A stretch of DNA of 22,026 nt from an uncultured bacterium (GCA_900551675.1 URXH01000025.1:1-22026); one strand, 5' to 3'. Positions 1-8,757 are shown, numbered from the stretch's first letter. The notes: generated from the letters alone by a model not told the origin. A program made the numbers and translations.

Positions 1-45
1 CAGGATGAGTCAGAAGACATTGAAGACAATGAAACAATACAATAG
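1..45 (+). CDS. C-terminal tail of an unseen upstream gene (partial)
   Basis: Reading from base 1 gives 14 codons, QDESEDIEDNETIQ, and then TAG at 43-45. The composition is strongly acidic, as in many protein tails, and the frame is open to the window edge. It would overlap the start of the nuclease-like gene, as is common in tight operons. From the usual neighbours of DUF4420 and AIPR genes, the missing gene could be a Z1-type helicase-like protein, but nothing in these 14 residues shows that. The segment is too short to be sure it is coding. Confidence 0.4.
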   Translation, partial: QDESEDIEDNETIQ

Positions 46-955
46 CCAGGATATATACGGCATTTTCTCTGAAGGATTTGAACAAGGCTTTTTTAAAAGA
101 GTTGGAACAGCCAGAGATCTTGACACCTATATAGGCAAAGACGACAAAGGCAGATATGCTTTCAAGTTCAAAGGACAGTATGTTCCAACACGAATCTTTG
201 GCTCCGAGGTAATATCTGTCGAGCAATATGAGGATGATAACTCATATTCACTGATTTTCTTGCTTGAGAAAGAAGAACTCCTTGAACGGTTCTGCACATT
301 CTGCCAGGATCTTCTGTCTTCTCTTAACGGAATAACTGACCAGGTTGAAGGCTATCGGGCCATATGCAACAGATACGCATCATGGAAGCGTCTGTTCAAA
401 CCCAATCACGGAGACTTGACTGAACCGGAAATTATGGGCTTGATCGGGGAAATGCTATTTTTGAAAAACGAAATGATTCCAATGTATGGAACAGACAAGG
501 CAGTAGACAGCTGGACCGGGCCTGAAAAAACCAGTAAAGATTTTTCAATAGACAGCATCTGGTATGAAGTGAAAACAGTCAGCGCAGGGAAAGATGCTGT
601 GCGCATCTCTTCAATTGAGCAGCTGGATAGTAATGTTGACGGCTGTTTGGCTGTATACAAACTTGAAAAAATGAGCCCTGGATATAACGGCGTTAAACTC
701 AGCTCTCTCGCCAATGAAATTATGACATTGATAAGCAGTGACTTCTACAAGGAGATGTTTGCAAGGAAACTAATGTCATACGGCTTTGACTGGTCAAGTG
801 ATTACGATAACTTTGTATATTCACAAAGCTCATTTGCCAAGTATATTGTGTCAGAAGGATTCCCGCGCATTATGCGGAATAGTATTGCACTGCCAATTAT
901 AAAGGTTCAATATGAACTCATCCTTTCAAATTTAGAAGAATTTAAACAATCATAA
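5..955 (+). CDS. PD-(D/E)XK motif nuclease-like protein (DUF4420 type), predicted defence nuclease
   Basis: This is a protein of 316 residues if the first ATG is used. A second ATG at 29 (residue 9) would reduce the overlap with the upstream tail and is equally plausible. A PD-(D/E)XK core is visible in the middle: a helix with GLIGEMLFL (E149), then D179 in SKDF, then E188-V-K190 in WYEVKT, followed by RISSIEQLD. This order and the SxEQL segment match the DUF4420 family, which occurs beside Z1 helicase-like, MORC/MutL-like ATPase, cytosine methylase and AIPR genes in restriction-type islands. It presumably cleaves DNA as part of such a complex, and the intact D-ExK triad suggests an active nuclease. 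The AIPR gene starts 13 bases downstream, so the two are probably co-transcribed. Sampled GC (42% at 181-240) is somewhat above the later chromosomal genes. The family call is by eye. Confidence 0.82.
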   Translation: MSQKTLKTMKQYNSQDIYGIFSEGFEQGFFKRVGTARDLDTYIGKDDKGRYAFKFKGQYVPTRIFGSEVISVEQYEDDNSYSLIFLLEKEELLERFCTFCQDLLSSLNGITDQVEGYRAICNRYASWKRLFKPNHGDLTEPEIMGLIGEMLFLKNEMIPMYGTDKAVDSWTGPEKTSKDFSIDSIWYEVKTVSAGKDAVRISSIEQLDSNVDGCLAVYKLEKMSPGYNGVKLSSLANEIMTLISSDFYKEMFARKLMSYGFDWSSDYDNFVYSQSSFAKYIVSEGFPRIMRNSIALPIIKVQYELILSNLEEFKQS

Positions 956-968
956 CAAGCACACCGCA

Positions 969-3086
969 ATGGAGATAGGCGAATTTAGAAAACAGTTTAT
1001 GGAGCAGCTCCGCTTTGATGCCGAACATGAAGGATCGGCGCCTGAGGCGCAGTTTATCAGCAGAGCACTGGAACTTCTGGAAGATATAGGAGATGTTTCT
1101 GATCCTATGCCTATGTCCATCGAAATGAAGGGGCGCCGGGGGCGCATAATGTCTTTTGATGCCTATGCTTATGATGAAGCTGATGGAGCGCTGGTTATGA
1201 TTGCCAGTGATTTTGTCAATGAAATCGACAATATTCCTACATTAACCAATACACGCATTGATGAATTATTCCTTCACATGAGGAATTTTATTGAGGAGAG
1301 TGTTGATGGTGATATTTCTGCATATTGCGACGATTCAGACCAAGCCATTAATGTTGCAAAGGAGATAAAAACAAAAGTGGGCAAAAGTATGCTTGCTACC
1401 GAAATCTCCCGATTCAAGTTTATCATTCTATCCAATGCCATTCTCAGCAAACAGGTTAAAAACGTCAGCCGCGAGGAATTCCTCGAAAGGCCGGTTGAAC
1501 TGAATGTGTGGACAATAGAGCGTTTTCATCAGACATATGCCTCTAATTCCAGTGAAATCATTGAGATTGCAACCAAGGATTTTGATTGTGACGGCATTCA
1601 GTATCTCAAAGCAGACATTGGCGAGGATGCGAACTATGATGCTTATCTGGGTATTGTTCCGGGAGAGTTCTTGGCAAAGATTTATTGCAAATATGGCAGC
1701 AAGCTGCTGCAGGGCAACATTCGTGCTTTTTTGAGCGTGAGAGGCAAAGTCAATAAAGGAATACGTGAAACCATTATAAAGCATCCGGGAAATTTCTTTA
1801 CATATAATAATGGAATTGCTGTGGTTGCCCGCTCAATCGGTTTTTCTGATGACGGGACAAAAATAGTATACCTTAAAGATCCCCAAATAATAAATGGCGG
1901 TCAAACTACGGCATCACTGGCCAATGCAAAAATCAAGAAAGAGGTAAAGGACGGAGGCATGGATAACCTGTTTGTCCCGATGAAGCTGACAGTGCTTAAT
2001 GTTGATGATGATATGTCCGAGGATGACATTGAACGATATAACAATATTACCAAAACAATATCTCAGTGTGCAAACAGCCAGAATGCTGTGTCTGAAGCCG
2101 ACTTTTTCTCAAACCATCCATACCATGTCATAATGGAACAATTGTCAAGAAAGAGGATGGCTCCGCCGGTAAATGGCAATCCATACCAGACAATTTGGTT
2201 TTATGAGCGTTCAAGAGGGAAGTGGGAGCAGGAACAAATGCAGCTCAGTTCCGCGGCTCGTGCAAAATTTTGTGAGAAACACCCTAAAAATCAAGTCATC
2301 AAAAAGGAGAAACTTGCCAAATGCCTCAATGCATTTGCAATGAATCCTCATGAGGTATGTCAGAGTTCGGCTATTAACTTCTCCCGATTCGCTAAAACGA
2401 TCGACAGTCTGTATGAAACCTCCAAGGAGAGTATCAATGAGGTATATTTCTCAAAATGTGTATGTTCTGTAATTATCTTTGATTCGCTGGATCGTCGCAT
2501 CAATAAAGCAGACTGGTATCCGACAGGAGGTAATAAAGCTCAAATAATTCCATATGCCATAGCAAAAATGATGGCTATGATTCCCAAGAACATGGATCTT
2601 GACTGGAAACTCATTTGGCAAAAGCAGGAAATGTACCCGGCTCTTGAAAAGGAGCTGATGAAACTGGCACATATTATTCATAATTTCTTTGAGGAGGAAG
2701 CACAAGGCGGATTGGTTAGAAGTATGGCCCGTCGTGCAGATACCTGGAATAAGTGCAAAAGTTTGCCGCTGTCCTTATCGGATGAGTTTGTGTCAACCTT
2801 AATCTCAAAGAATGAGATGAAGCAGGAAGAGGCTGCCGCAAAAAAAGAAAGAAAATTCAGCCATAATATAGATGCCTCAGTTGAAATATTTAAATTGGGA
2901 GCTGATTATTGGACTAAAGTGTGCAATGATTTATCAAAGGAGGATATGCTGCCATATGGAGATGTCGCATTTATAGGCAGTATCGCAGAGTATATTAAGC
3001 GAAATTCTCTGCCGTCTGCCGCACAATGCAAACGCCTCGTCAAGATTATTGAGAAAGCAGAGAAAAAAGGATATATTATGCCGTAA
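969..3086 (+). CDS. AIPR family protein (abortive phage infection type)
   Basis: A 705-residue protein, normal for large AIPR members. The family core is clear: QGNIRAFL at about residues 248-255, FFTYNNGIAV at 276-285 and PQIINGGQTTAS at 305-316, which match the AIPR pattern of N-R-FL, NNGI and I-NG-QT. An N-terminal stretch at residues 63-82 (FDAYAYDE to IASDF) resembles the degenerate nuclease-like N-terminus of some AIPR proteins; that reading is tentative. AIPR proteins were named for a link to abortive phage resistance and are regular partners of DUF4420 nucleases in restriction-type islands. Their biochemical role is not settled. No good Shine-Dalgarno sequence precedes the ATG at 969, so translation may be coupled to the gene 13 bases upstream. 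GC is uneven and in places high for this window (57% at 1021-1080), consistent with acquisition by transfer. Confidence 0.88.
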   Translation: MEIGEFRKQFMEQLRFDAEHEGSAPEAQFISRALELLEDIGDVSDPMPMSIEMKGRRGRIMSFDAYAYDEADGALVMIASDFVNEIDNIPTLTNTRIDELFLHMRNFIEESVDGDISAYCDDSDQAINVAKEIKTKVGKSMLATEISRFKFIILSNAILSKQVKNVSREEFLERPVELNVWTIERFHQTYASNSSEIIEIATKDFDCDGIQYLKADIGEDANYDAYLGIVPGEFLAKIYCKYGSKLLQGNIRAFLSVRGKVNKGIRETIIKHPGNFFTYNNGIAVVARSIGFSDDGTKIVYLKDPQIINGGQTTASLANAKIKKEVKDGGMDNLFVPMKLTVLNVDDDMSEDDIERYNNITKTISQCANSQNAVSEADFFSNHPYHVIMEQLSRKRMAPPVNGNPYQTIWFYERSRGKWEQEQMQLSSAARAKFCEKHPKNQVIKKEKLAKCLNAFAMNPHEVCQSSAINFSRFAKTIDSLYETSKESINEVYFSKCVCSVIIFDSLDRRINKADWYPTGGNKAQIIPYAIAKMMAMIPKNMDLDWKLIWQKQEMYPALEKELMKLAHIIHNFFEEEAQGGLVRSMARRADTWNKCKSLPLSLSDEFVSTLISKNEMKQEEAAAKKERKFSHNIDASVEIFKLGADYWTKVCNDLSKEDMLPYGDVAFIGSIAEYIKRNSLPSAAQCKRLVKIIEKAEKKGYIMP

Positions 3087-3096
3087 TATTTTATAA

Positions 3097-3336
3097 TATA
3101 TCAATTCAATTAGTACACCTTTAAGCATATTTACAGCAAAACCTGTGAATTATACTCCAAAAGCGGAAATCTAATATGAGGCATAATACAAAACAGCATC
3201 ATTAAACATTAAACTTTTTGAAGATAACAAAATTCCGATGCTTACTCTCGGTAATCTTATCTTAAAAGCAGATACGGCAGTTACAGTAGCGTTAGGAAAT
3301 ATTATTTATGAATTCGAAAATTATAGAAAAAATTAA
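3097..3336 (+). pseudogene. Possible decayed reading frame between the defence island and cca
   Basis: After the TAA at 3094-3096, the same frame reads as protein-like sequence to TAA at 3334-3336, broken only by stops at 3172-3174 and 3184-3186. The last part (3187-3333) is 49 codons without a stop and includes KLFEDNKIPMLTLGN and ALGNIIYEFENY. It has no plausible start codon at its left end and runs 29 bases into the cca gene. It could be the 3' remnant of a host gene cut by insertion of the defence genes. Chance openness in AT-rich DNA is also possible. I do not recognise the protein. Confidence 0.28.
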
Positions 3337-4705
3337 ATCTGATGAAATTTTATCTAAGATAATTGAAAAATTTGATAATGAAATTTTTCTTGTCGGCGGA
3401 ACCGTACGCGATTACTATATGGGATTAGAGAGTACTGATAGAGATATTATCGTAATGGATGAAGATGCAAGAAAATTTGCTCTTAAACTTTCGGATTTAT
3501 TTGATGCAACGTTTGTGCCTCTAGATGAAGAAAATAGAATTTACAGGCTGGTTTTGCCTGATAAAATTAATTATATAGATGTAACAAATCCTGCTGGTGA
3601 TTCTATTGAAAAAGATTTGATGCGGAGGGATTTGACGATTAACGCAATTGCCGTAAATATTCGAACAGGTGATGTAATTGATATATCAGGCGGTGTTACT
3701 GATATAAAAAATAAATGTATTAACTATGTAAATGAGTTGAATTTTGTCGATGATCCGCTTCGCTTATTAAGAGTTTACCGCTTTCAGGCATTGTATGGAT
3801 TTCAGCTTGCGCCGGAAACTATTAACGCTGTATGCAAATATTCTGATTTAATACATAAGCCTGCTGTTGAGCGTATAAATTATGAAATTTTAAAACTTTT
3901 CAGCGGTGAATATGCTCATATTGCTCTTGAAAACATGAATAAAACCTGGCTTTTGGAAGAAATTTTCCCGTTTGTAAAAGAACTGAAGCAGGTTCCGCCA
4001 AATTCTCATCATCATCTTGATTTGTTCCATCATTCAATTGAAACTGTTAAGCAAATTCAAAATTTGTATAATGAATCTTCTGATGTTGTAAAAGAGCATC
4101 TTAACGCAATTGATTTTGGAGGATTTTCAAGACTTGCTCATTTAAAGCTGGCCGGATTCATGCATGATATCGGCAAGTTTTCTACATGGAGAATAGATGA
4201 AGGAAAGCATAGATTTATAAAACACGATGATGTAGGTGCGAAAATGTCTGTTAAGATATTAAAAGATTTGCATTTTTCTAATAAACAGATTGATTATATT
4301 TCTTCAATGATAAAATATCATATTTATCCTTCGCATGTAATGACTTCTGTGCAGATAACTGAAAAAATAATGATGCGTTACGTTAGAAAAATGGATACAA
4401 ATTCTATCGATGCTGTTATTTTAGCACAGGCTGACAGGCTTTCTGCACGCGGTCCTGAAATTACCGATGAAATAGTCGAGCGCAATATTACATCTCTAAA
4501 TATGCTTTTGCGTTTTTATCTTGAAGCAAGAGAGACTTTAAAACCTCTTCCGAAACTGCTTGATGGTAACGATGTTATGAAAATTCTGAATATAAAACCT
4601 TCTAAAAAGCTCGGCGAAATCATGGAAGCTTTGCATGAAGCTCAAATTTCAGGAGATGTTATTACAAAAGACCATGCTGTTGAATTCGTTAAAAAATTAG
4701 TTTAG
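3308..4705 (+). CDS. cca: CCA tRNA nucleotidyltransferase / poly(A) polymerase family, with HD domain
   Basis: A class II tRNA nucleotidyltransferase of 465 residues. It builds or repairs the 3' CCA end of tRNAs using CTP and ATP in the cytoplasm. The head domain shows FLVGGTVRDYYMG at 27-39, followed by the metal-binding pair D44-x-D46 in TDRDIIV. The flexible-loop and nucleotide-binding motif RRDLTINAIA and the DDPLRLLRVYRFQ segment follow. A C-terminal HD phosphohydrolase-type domain includes HHHLDLFHHS and HDIGK at 286-290. Some bacteria split the CCA and A-adding activities between two enzymes, and sequence alone does not say which this one is. The start at 3308 has a weak AGGA about 10 bases upstream. 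The gene stands alone, with an island on its left and a long AT-rich gap on its right. Confidence 0.92.
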   Translation: MNSKIIEKIKSDEILSKIIEKFDNEIFLVGGTVRDYYMGLESTDRDIIVMDEDARKFALKLSDLFDATFVPLDEENRIYRLVLPDKINYIDVTNPAGDSIEKDLMRRDLTINAIAVNIRTGDVIDISGGVTDIKNKCINYVNELNFVDDPLRLLRVYRFQALYGFQLAPETINAVCKYSDLIHKPAVERINYEILKLFSGEYAHIALENMNKTWLLEEIFPFVKELKQVPPNSHHHLDLFHHSIETVKQIQNLYNESSDVVKEHLNAIDFGGFSRLAHLKLAGFMHDIGKFSTWRIDEGKHRFIKHDDVGAKMSVKILKDLHFSNKQIDYISSMIKYHIYPSHVMTSVQITEKIMMRYVRKMDTNSIDAVILAQADRLSARGPEITDEIVERNITSLNMLLRFYLEARETLKPLPKLLDGNDVMKILNIKPSKKLGEIMEALHEAQISGDVITKDHAVEFVKKLV

Positions 4706-4726
4706 TATATATTTTGTCTATACTAA
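4702..4726 (+). terminator. Hairpin overlapping the cca stop codon, weak terminator candidate
   Basis: TTAGTATA at 4702-4709 and TATACTAA at 4719-4726 form a perfect 8-bp stem with a 9-base loop. The left arm includes the end of cca. No T-run follows directly, so it may stabilise the mRNA end rather than terminate transcription. Confidence 0.3.
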
Positions 4727-4962
4727 TTCGGAATATTAAGCGTAATCTTTACAATAATTTACAATTAAATTACATCATTTTTTTATCAAATATCTTATTT
4801 TTTGTTATTTTTTATAAAGTTTTTTCGTAAAAATCTTTAAAATTTATTTCATATTTTCCTATTTTTAATAAAAAAATCAATAAATGTTCTTAATATCTCC
4901 TTAACAATTCCTTGAAATAAGGCAATTTTTTTTGTGCACGTCTTTTAATATTAATGTGTCAT

Positions 4963-4971
4963 TGTTATAAT
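4963..4971 (+). promoter_or_regulatory. Extended -10 promoter candidate for the paralog pair
   Basis: TGTTATAAT matches an extended -10 element (TGnTATAAT) and would place a transcript start about 20 bases before the ATG at 5001. No convincing -35 box lies at the right distance, which is acceptable for extended -10 promoters. The rest of the 295-bp gap from 4706 is very AT-rich and shows nothing else I can name. Confidence 0.45.
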
Positions 4972-5000
4972 GAGTGTGAAGTTTTAATCCAGACTATATT

Positions 5001-6734
5001 ATGTTAGAAAAAGTTAGTTTAGCTAGTATAAATAGAAATAACAATACCCCGCGCAAGGGTAATGATGCGCAAAAAAATCCGGCATTCAACGGCGGATTAG
5101 CAGATTTACCTATTTTATTGGTTCAGCAGTGCGAGAAACAACCTATGGTTAATGTCTCTGTGCTTGATTTATCAACCGCTATCATTCCACGTACAATTGT
5201 TGAAACAAAAGAATCAAACAGTTACGCTGGATTTGAGGCATTCAGACGTGAATCTTCCGGACTTATTGTCAACTGTTTAATTCCGAGCTTTATTGTTATG
5301 GGGGTTGCATCGCTTTTGCAGCGTCCCATTATGAGTGGTTTCCATAAGGCTAACCTTATTAATACATGGGCAAACGGGGATTCTATAGATAAAATTCACA
5401 AGTTCTACCACGAAGCAAACGGTGCCACTCAGGAAGAGAAAATTTACAATACATTCAGAAACGAACTAGGAAGTCTTTCAGGGGTTGATGCTCATGCTAC
5501 AAAATATTTTGACGAAATACTTGATATTAAAAAAGATAAAAACGGTAATTTTGTCGGAAAAATAGGTAATGAAAAAGTCCATAATGCTGTTAACGAGTTT
5601 GTAAAACTTACTCAATCCGACAAATACAGCTCGAAACAATTTAAAAAAGCTTATAGAGACATAGTTGAAGAAACTCTTGTTGCGGAAAATATTAAATTCC
5701 ATGGTGATAAAAGTTATTTTTCTAATAATCTTGAATCTCTCTGCGAAGATACTGTTAAGATGCTAAGAGGTGTTGTAAAAGAAAATATTACTGACGCTGA
5801 TAAGCTTACTAAATACTTTAATAAAGCTAAAAGACTTGTAAACTGGAAGAGTATTGGCGGTTTAGGCATAATTATTCCGCTTGCAATTTCGATGCAGCCT
5901 ATTAACAGATGGATTACGCGTAAAACTTCTGGAAGAAAAGGCGCACCGATTTATAAAGATTTTAATAAAGATACCGAGCATAAAGAGCTTACTCCTAAAG
6001 AAAAAAGAGAACTGCTTGCACAGAAATTTATTTCCATTGGTTCTATGATTGGTGTCTGCGGGCTTTCTATGTTTATGGACAGACCCGTATTGAAAAATAT
6101 TTTCCAGTTTAAAGGGATTTTCCCGACAATGGATCAGGCAAGAATAATTTCTACTGCCACGTTTGCAAGCCGTATGGGTGCTTCTGAAGACAAAAATGAA
6201 CTGCGTGAAGCTACAGTTAGGGATATTGCTACATTCTCCAGCTTCTATTTCCTTGGAGATTATGTTGCTAAGGGCATTGCAACTTTCCTCGAACATAAAC
6301 ATAAAAAAGAAGGAGTTCACCTGATTAACCGATTAAAAGAAGCACCGGATAAAGATGCAAATATGTTCAAAAAATTCTGGCACTGGGCTAAACATACTTC
6401 TTTGAAATCTTCAGATGAACTTGCAACGCATAACGACAAGCGTTTGAGAACTATCTGCCAGATTGGCAATATCGTATTCTCATTACTTGCATTAGGCGTA
6501 TTTATCCCGTTATACACAAGGTCGAAAACAAATAAAAAACATGCCGCAGAACTTGCGAAGCTGGAAGCGGAAAAACATAATAATTCCGCATCCTTAAACG
6601 CATCCTCTCCGTCAAACGGACGAACATCGGAATCGTCTAAAGCGGATGAGAATTTATCATCAAATACTGCTGATGATTTCTCAAAATCTTTAATCAAGGA
6701 TAACACTGCGTTTAAGTCATTTTTTAATTCGTAA
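5001..6734 (+). CDS. Multi-pass membrane protein of unknown function, paralog 1
   Basis: I do not recognise a characterised family. The 577-residue protein has about five hydrophobic segments, near residues 92-116, 282-300, 343-360, 412-430 and 487-507. The N-terminus before residue 30 is polar and Asn-rich and ends in NPAFNGG. The C-terminal 60 residues are Ser/Asn/Lys-rich and low-complexity, ending in FKSFFNS. It is clearly related to the next gene: IIPR and a RRE-SG segment near residue 75-90, the M-QPINRWITRK motif near 296, QFKGIFPTMDQ near 370, and DKNELREATVRDI followed by a membrane segment with VAKG. No enzymatic motif is visible. The ATG at 5001 has no strong Shine-Dalgarno sequence. 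It lies 14 bases from its paralog, so both are probably one operon. The role is unknown; conserved intramembrane motifs suggest an envelope function. Confidence 0.8.
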   Translation: MLEKVSLASINRNNNTPRKGNDAQKNPAFNGGLADLPILLVQQCEKQPMVNVSVLDLSTAIIPRTIVETKESNSYAGFEAFRRESSGLIVNCLIPSFIVMGVASLLQRPIMSGFHKANLINTWANGDSIDKIHKFYHEANGATQEEKIYNTFRNELGSLSGVDAHATKYFDEILDIKKDKNGNFVGKIGNEKVHNAVNEFVKLTQSDKYSSKQFKKAYRDIVEETLVAENIKFHGDKSYFSNNLESLCEDTVKMLRGVVKENITDADKLTKYFNKAKRLVNWKSIGGLGIIIPLAISMQPINRWITRKTSGRKGAPIYKDFNKDTEHKELTPKEKRELLAQKFISIGSMIGVCGLSMFMDRPVLKNIFQFKGIFPTMDQARIISTATFASRMGASEDKNELREATVRDIATFSSFYFLGDYVAKGIATFLEHKHKKEGVHLINRLKEAPDKDANMFKKFWHWAKHTSLKSSDELATHNDKRLRTICQIGNIVFSLLALGVFIPLYTRSKTNKKHAAELAKLEAEKHNNSASLNASSPSNGRTSESSKADENLSSNTADDFSKSLIKDNTAFKSFFNS

Positions 6735-6748
6735 GGAGAAAATTAATT

Positions 6749-8422
6749 ATGAAAATTCAACAAACTACCCCGCAAATACAACAAAAACAATATAAAAAAA
6801 ATAATAATAATAACGTTAAATTCACCGGAGCATTTGATGCATTCACCATGGGCTTAAGATTTTTGGATACTAATCAGGCCTGGGGCGCTAATCTTGTAGA
6901 TTTAGGTTCAATGGTTATACCGAGATCTGCAATTGATTTAACAAACAGAGGCCCTGCTGCCGGTATGGAAACTGTCCGCAGAGAAGGCTCAGGCACAGCA
7001 AACCATTCACTTGTCGGGGTATACGGAACGATAGCTGGTGTTGCACTCGCTTCTGCTTTGAATAAAAAATACGGTATTAAAGCTCAAAAAATGTTTGTTG
7101 ATGATGATACGCTTGAACTTTTAGGAAAAGCATGGGATAAGCAGGTTAAAGCAGGAAATAAAGAGCCCTTAAACGAGTATTTGAAAGATGTTTTAGGTTC
7201 GGCTGAAACAAGAGTGGGTGATGATTGGATTAAAATTCCTGAAAATAAGCTCAATGATGTGGTTGAAAAATTCAGTAAAGTTTTAAATGACGATAAAGCT
7301 CCGGCTGTTATTTCCAAGGATTTAAAAGAATATGCTCATTCAGTAATTACCCAGGCTACAGGATCTGAAAATACGTTCAGACTGGCTAAAGATCAGAAAA
7401 CATCTTCTTTAGGAAATATCATAGACAGTGTCTATAATGTTACAAGAACATTTGTTAATAAAAATGAAAATATTGTTAACTCTTTTGCGAAAGAGTTAAA
7501 AGATAACAAATATCTTTCTGATTTGAAGCGTATGAACCTCAGCCGTTCGCTTCTCGGTATCGGAATTGCATCTGCAATCGGTATGTCAATTCAGCCTTTG
7601 AATATTTATTTGACTAAGAAAAAGACAGGCAGTGATGGCTTTGTCGGTGTTGAAGGCAGAGAAAAAGATAATTCAGGTTTATTTAAAGTCTTGAAAGCCG
7701 GAGCCGCAGCATTATTTGGCGGAGCTGTTATATCTACTATAGGTCTTGACGGCGGAGTAAAAGGTATTTTGAAAAAAATTCAATTTAAAGGTCTTATTCC
7801 GACATTAGACCAGTTTAAATTTATTTATGGTGTTACTATTATGTCAAGATTTTTGGTAGCACGTGATAAGGACGAACTTAGAGAATCTGTTGTGAAAGAT
7901 GTCTTAGGTTTCTTTAACTGGCTTGTACTCGGTAATTTTGTAGCAAAAATGACTGCAAATGCCATGGATCAAAATCTTTTGAACTACAGTGAAAAAGAGC
8001 ATGGCAAAGGATTCTTTAATAAAATTATAAAAGCTCCTCTTGTAACAAGAGATGAAGTTCTTTACAGGGGTTTGAAAGCTGCAGGTATTGATACTGTAGA
8101 AAATAACAAAGCTCTGAAATTTAAACAGTTGATAAAGAAACTTTCATCTTCTCAAGTAAGTGATGCTATAAGAAAAGAAACAAAAGGTAAGTTGTGGGCA
8201 TTAAACATTGCACAGATTGCCGGATACTTGTATTCTGGTCTTGTACTCGGTGTAGGTATTCCAAAACTTAATATTTATATGACAAATAAATCAGAAGAAA
8301 AACGTAAAGCAAGGATTGCTGCAGAAAAAGCAAAACAGCAGCATGTTCAGCCATCTGCAAACGACCAGTACCAGGCAATGATTAAACCTGAAAATCTGGC
8401 TTTTTTAAGCAGTCAGATGTAA
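6749..8422 (+). CDS. Multi-pass membrane protein of unknown function, paralog 2
   Basis: A 557-residue paralog of the preceding protein. Matching landmarks occur in the same order: VIPRSAIDL and TVRREGSG in the first 90 residues, SIQPLNIYLTKKKTG near 280, QFKGLIPTLDQFK near 345, RDKDELRESVVKDV near 375, and a last hydrophobic segment ending in GIPKLNIYMTNKSEEKRK. About five hydrophobic segments are seen, with a charged, Ala/Lys/Gln-rich tail that ends in LAFLSSQM. The N-terminus is a Gln/Asn-rich stretch followed by VKFTGAFDAF, which resembles the NPAFNGGLADL of the neighbour. GGAG lies about 10 bases before the ATG, directly after the stop of paralog 1. I know of no assigned function. The pair probably arose by tandem duplication followed by strong divergence. 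Confidence 0.8.
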   Translation: MKIQQTTPQIQQKQYKKNNNNNVKFTGAFDAFTMGLRFLDTNQAWGANLVDLGSMVIPRSAIDLTNRGPAAGMETVRREGSGTANHSLVGVYGTIAGVALASALNKKYGIKAQKMFVDDDTLELLGKAWDKQVKAGNKEPLNEYLKDVLGSAETRVGDDWIKIPENKLNDVVEKFSKVLNDDKAPAVISKDLKEYAHSVITQATGSENTFRLAKDQKTSSLGNIIDSVYNVTRTFVNKNENIVNSFAKELKDNKYLSDLKRMNLSRSLLGIGIASAIGMSIQPLNIYLTKKKTGSDGFVGVEGREKDNSGLFKVLKAGAAALFGGAVISTIGLDGGVKGILKKIQFKGLIPTLDQFKFIYGVTIMSRFLVARDKDELRESVVKDVLGFFNWLVLGNFVAKMTANAMDQNLLNYSEKEHGKGFFNKIIKAPLVTRDEVLYRGLKAAGIDTVENNKALKFKQLIKKLSSSQVSDAIRKETKGKLWALNIAQIAGYLYSGLVLGVGIPKLNIYMTNKSEEKRKARIAAEKAKQQHVQPSANDQYQAMIKPENLAFLSSQM

Positions 8423-8757
8423 AAAAATACTGATTATCCTGAATTTTGTATTAATTTTGGAGTTACAGGCGTATCGGGTAATCTTTAGGAAATTCATACT
8501 GATTTTGTTCAAGCAGCTTTCATCGCAAGAGCCTATTTTTACACTCATTTGTGATCCGTCAGTAAAACGTAATGTTACCATGTTTTCATTTAGAAGCTGT
8601 CTTTTTTTGATTTCTAAACTTTTTACATAAGGTTTAATATAAGTATTAAAAAAATCCTAGGCTGACTCAGAGCTTCGCATTTGTCCTATATGCCAGTCCT
8701 CTCTTGGACCGTAATCCAGTTCAGCAGATATTAGTATCTGATTTACTAAAGAAATGA
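8405..8757 (-). pseudogene. Decayed prepilin-like gene (C-terminal part)
   Basis: The minus strand reads as protein from about 8757 down, including AELDYGPREDWHIGQM. It is then broken by TAG at 8657-8659 and continues in the same frame as DFFNTYIKPYVKSLEIKK and VTLRFTDGSQMSVKIGSC. The order of a DFF..Y.KPY segment, then a DGS-type turn, then GSC resembles the C-terminal region of the prepilin-like proteins of this lineage. The hydrophobic FTLAEVLITLG N-terminus is missing; that position is occupied by the start of the small HTH gene. Near 8500-8540 a neighbouring frame gives the coding-like EQNQYEFPKDYPIRL, so a frameshift is also likely. The frame stays open to 8405, inside the end of the plus-strand gene, which is probably chance. 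This also accounts for most of the 331-bp gap from 8423 to 8753. Confidence 0.5.

Noticed and set aside
4706..5000. AT-rich gap considered as a replication origin or site of a small RNA
   Set aside because: I saw no DnaA-box-like TTATCCACA clusters, no repeated 13-mers and no stable GC-containing hairpin with a T-run; only a promoter-like element near 4966 stands out.
5862..6706. Two minus-strand open frames of 152 and 129 codons opposite membrane paralog 1
   Set aside because: The plus-strand gene has clear motifs shared with its paralog; the antisense frames show no recognisable pattern and no ribosome binding site.
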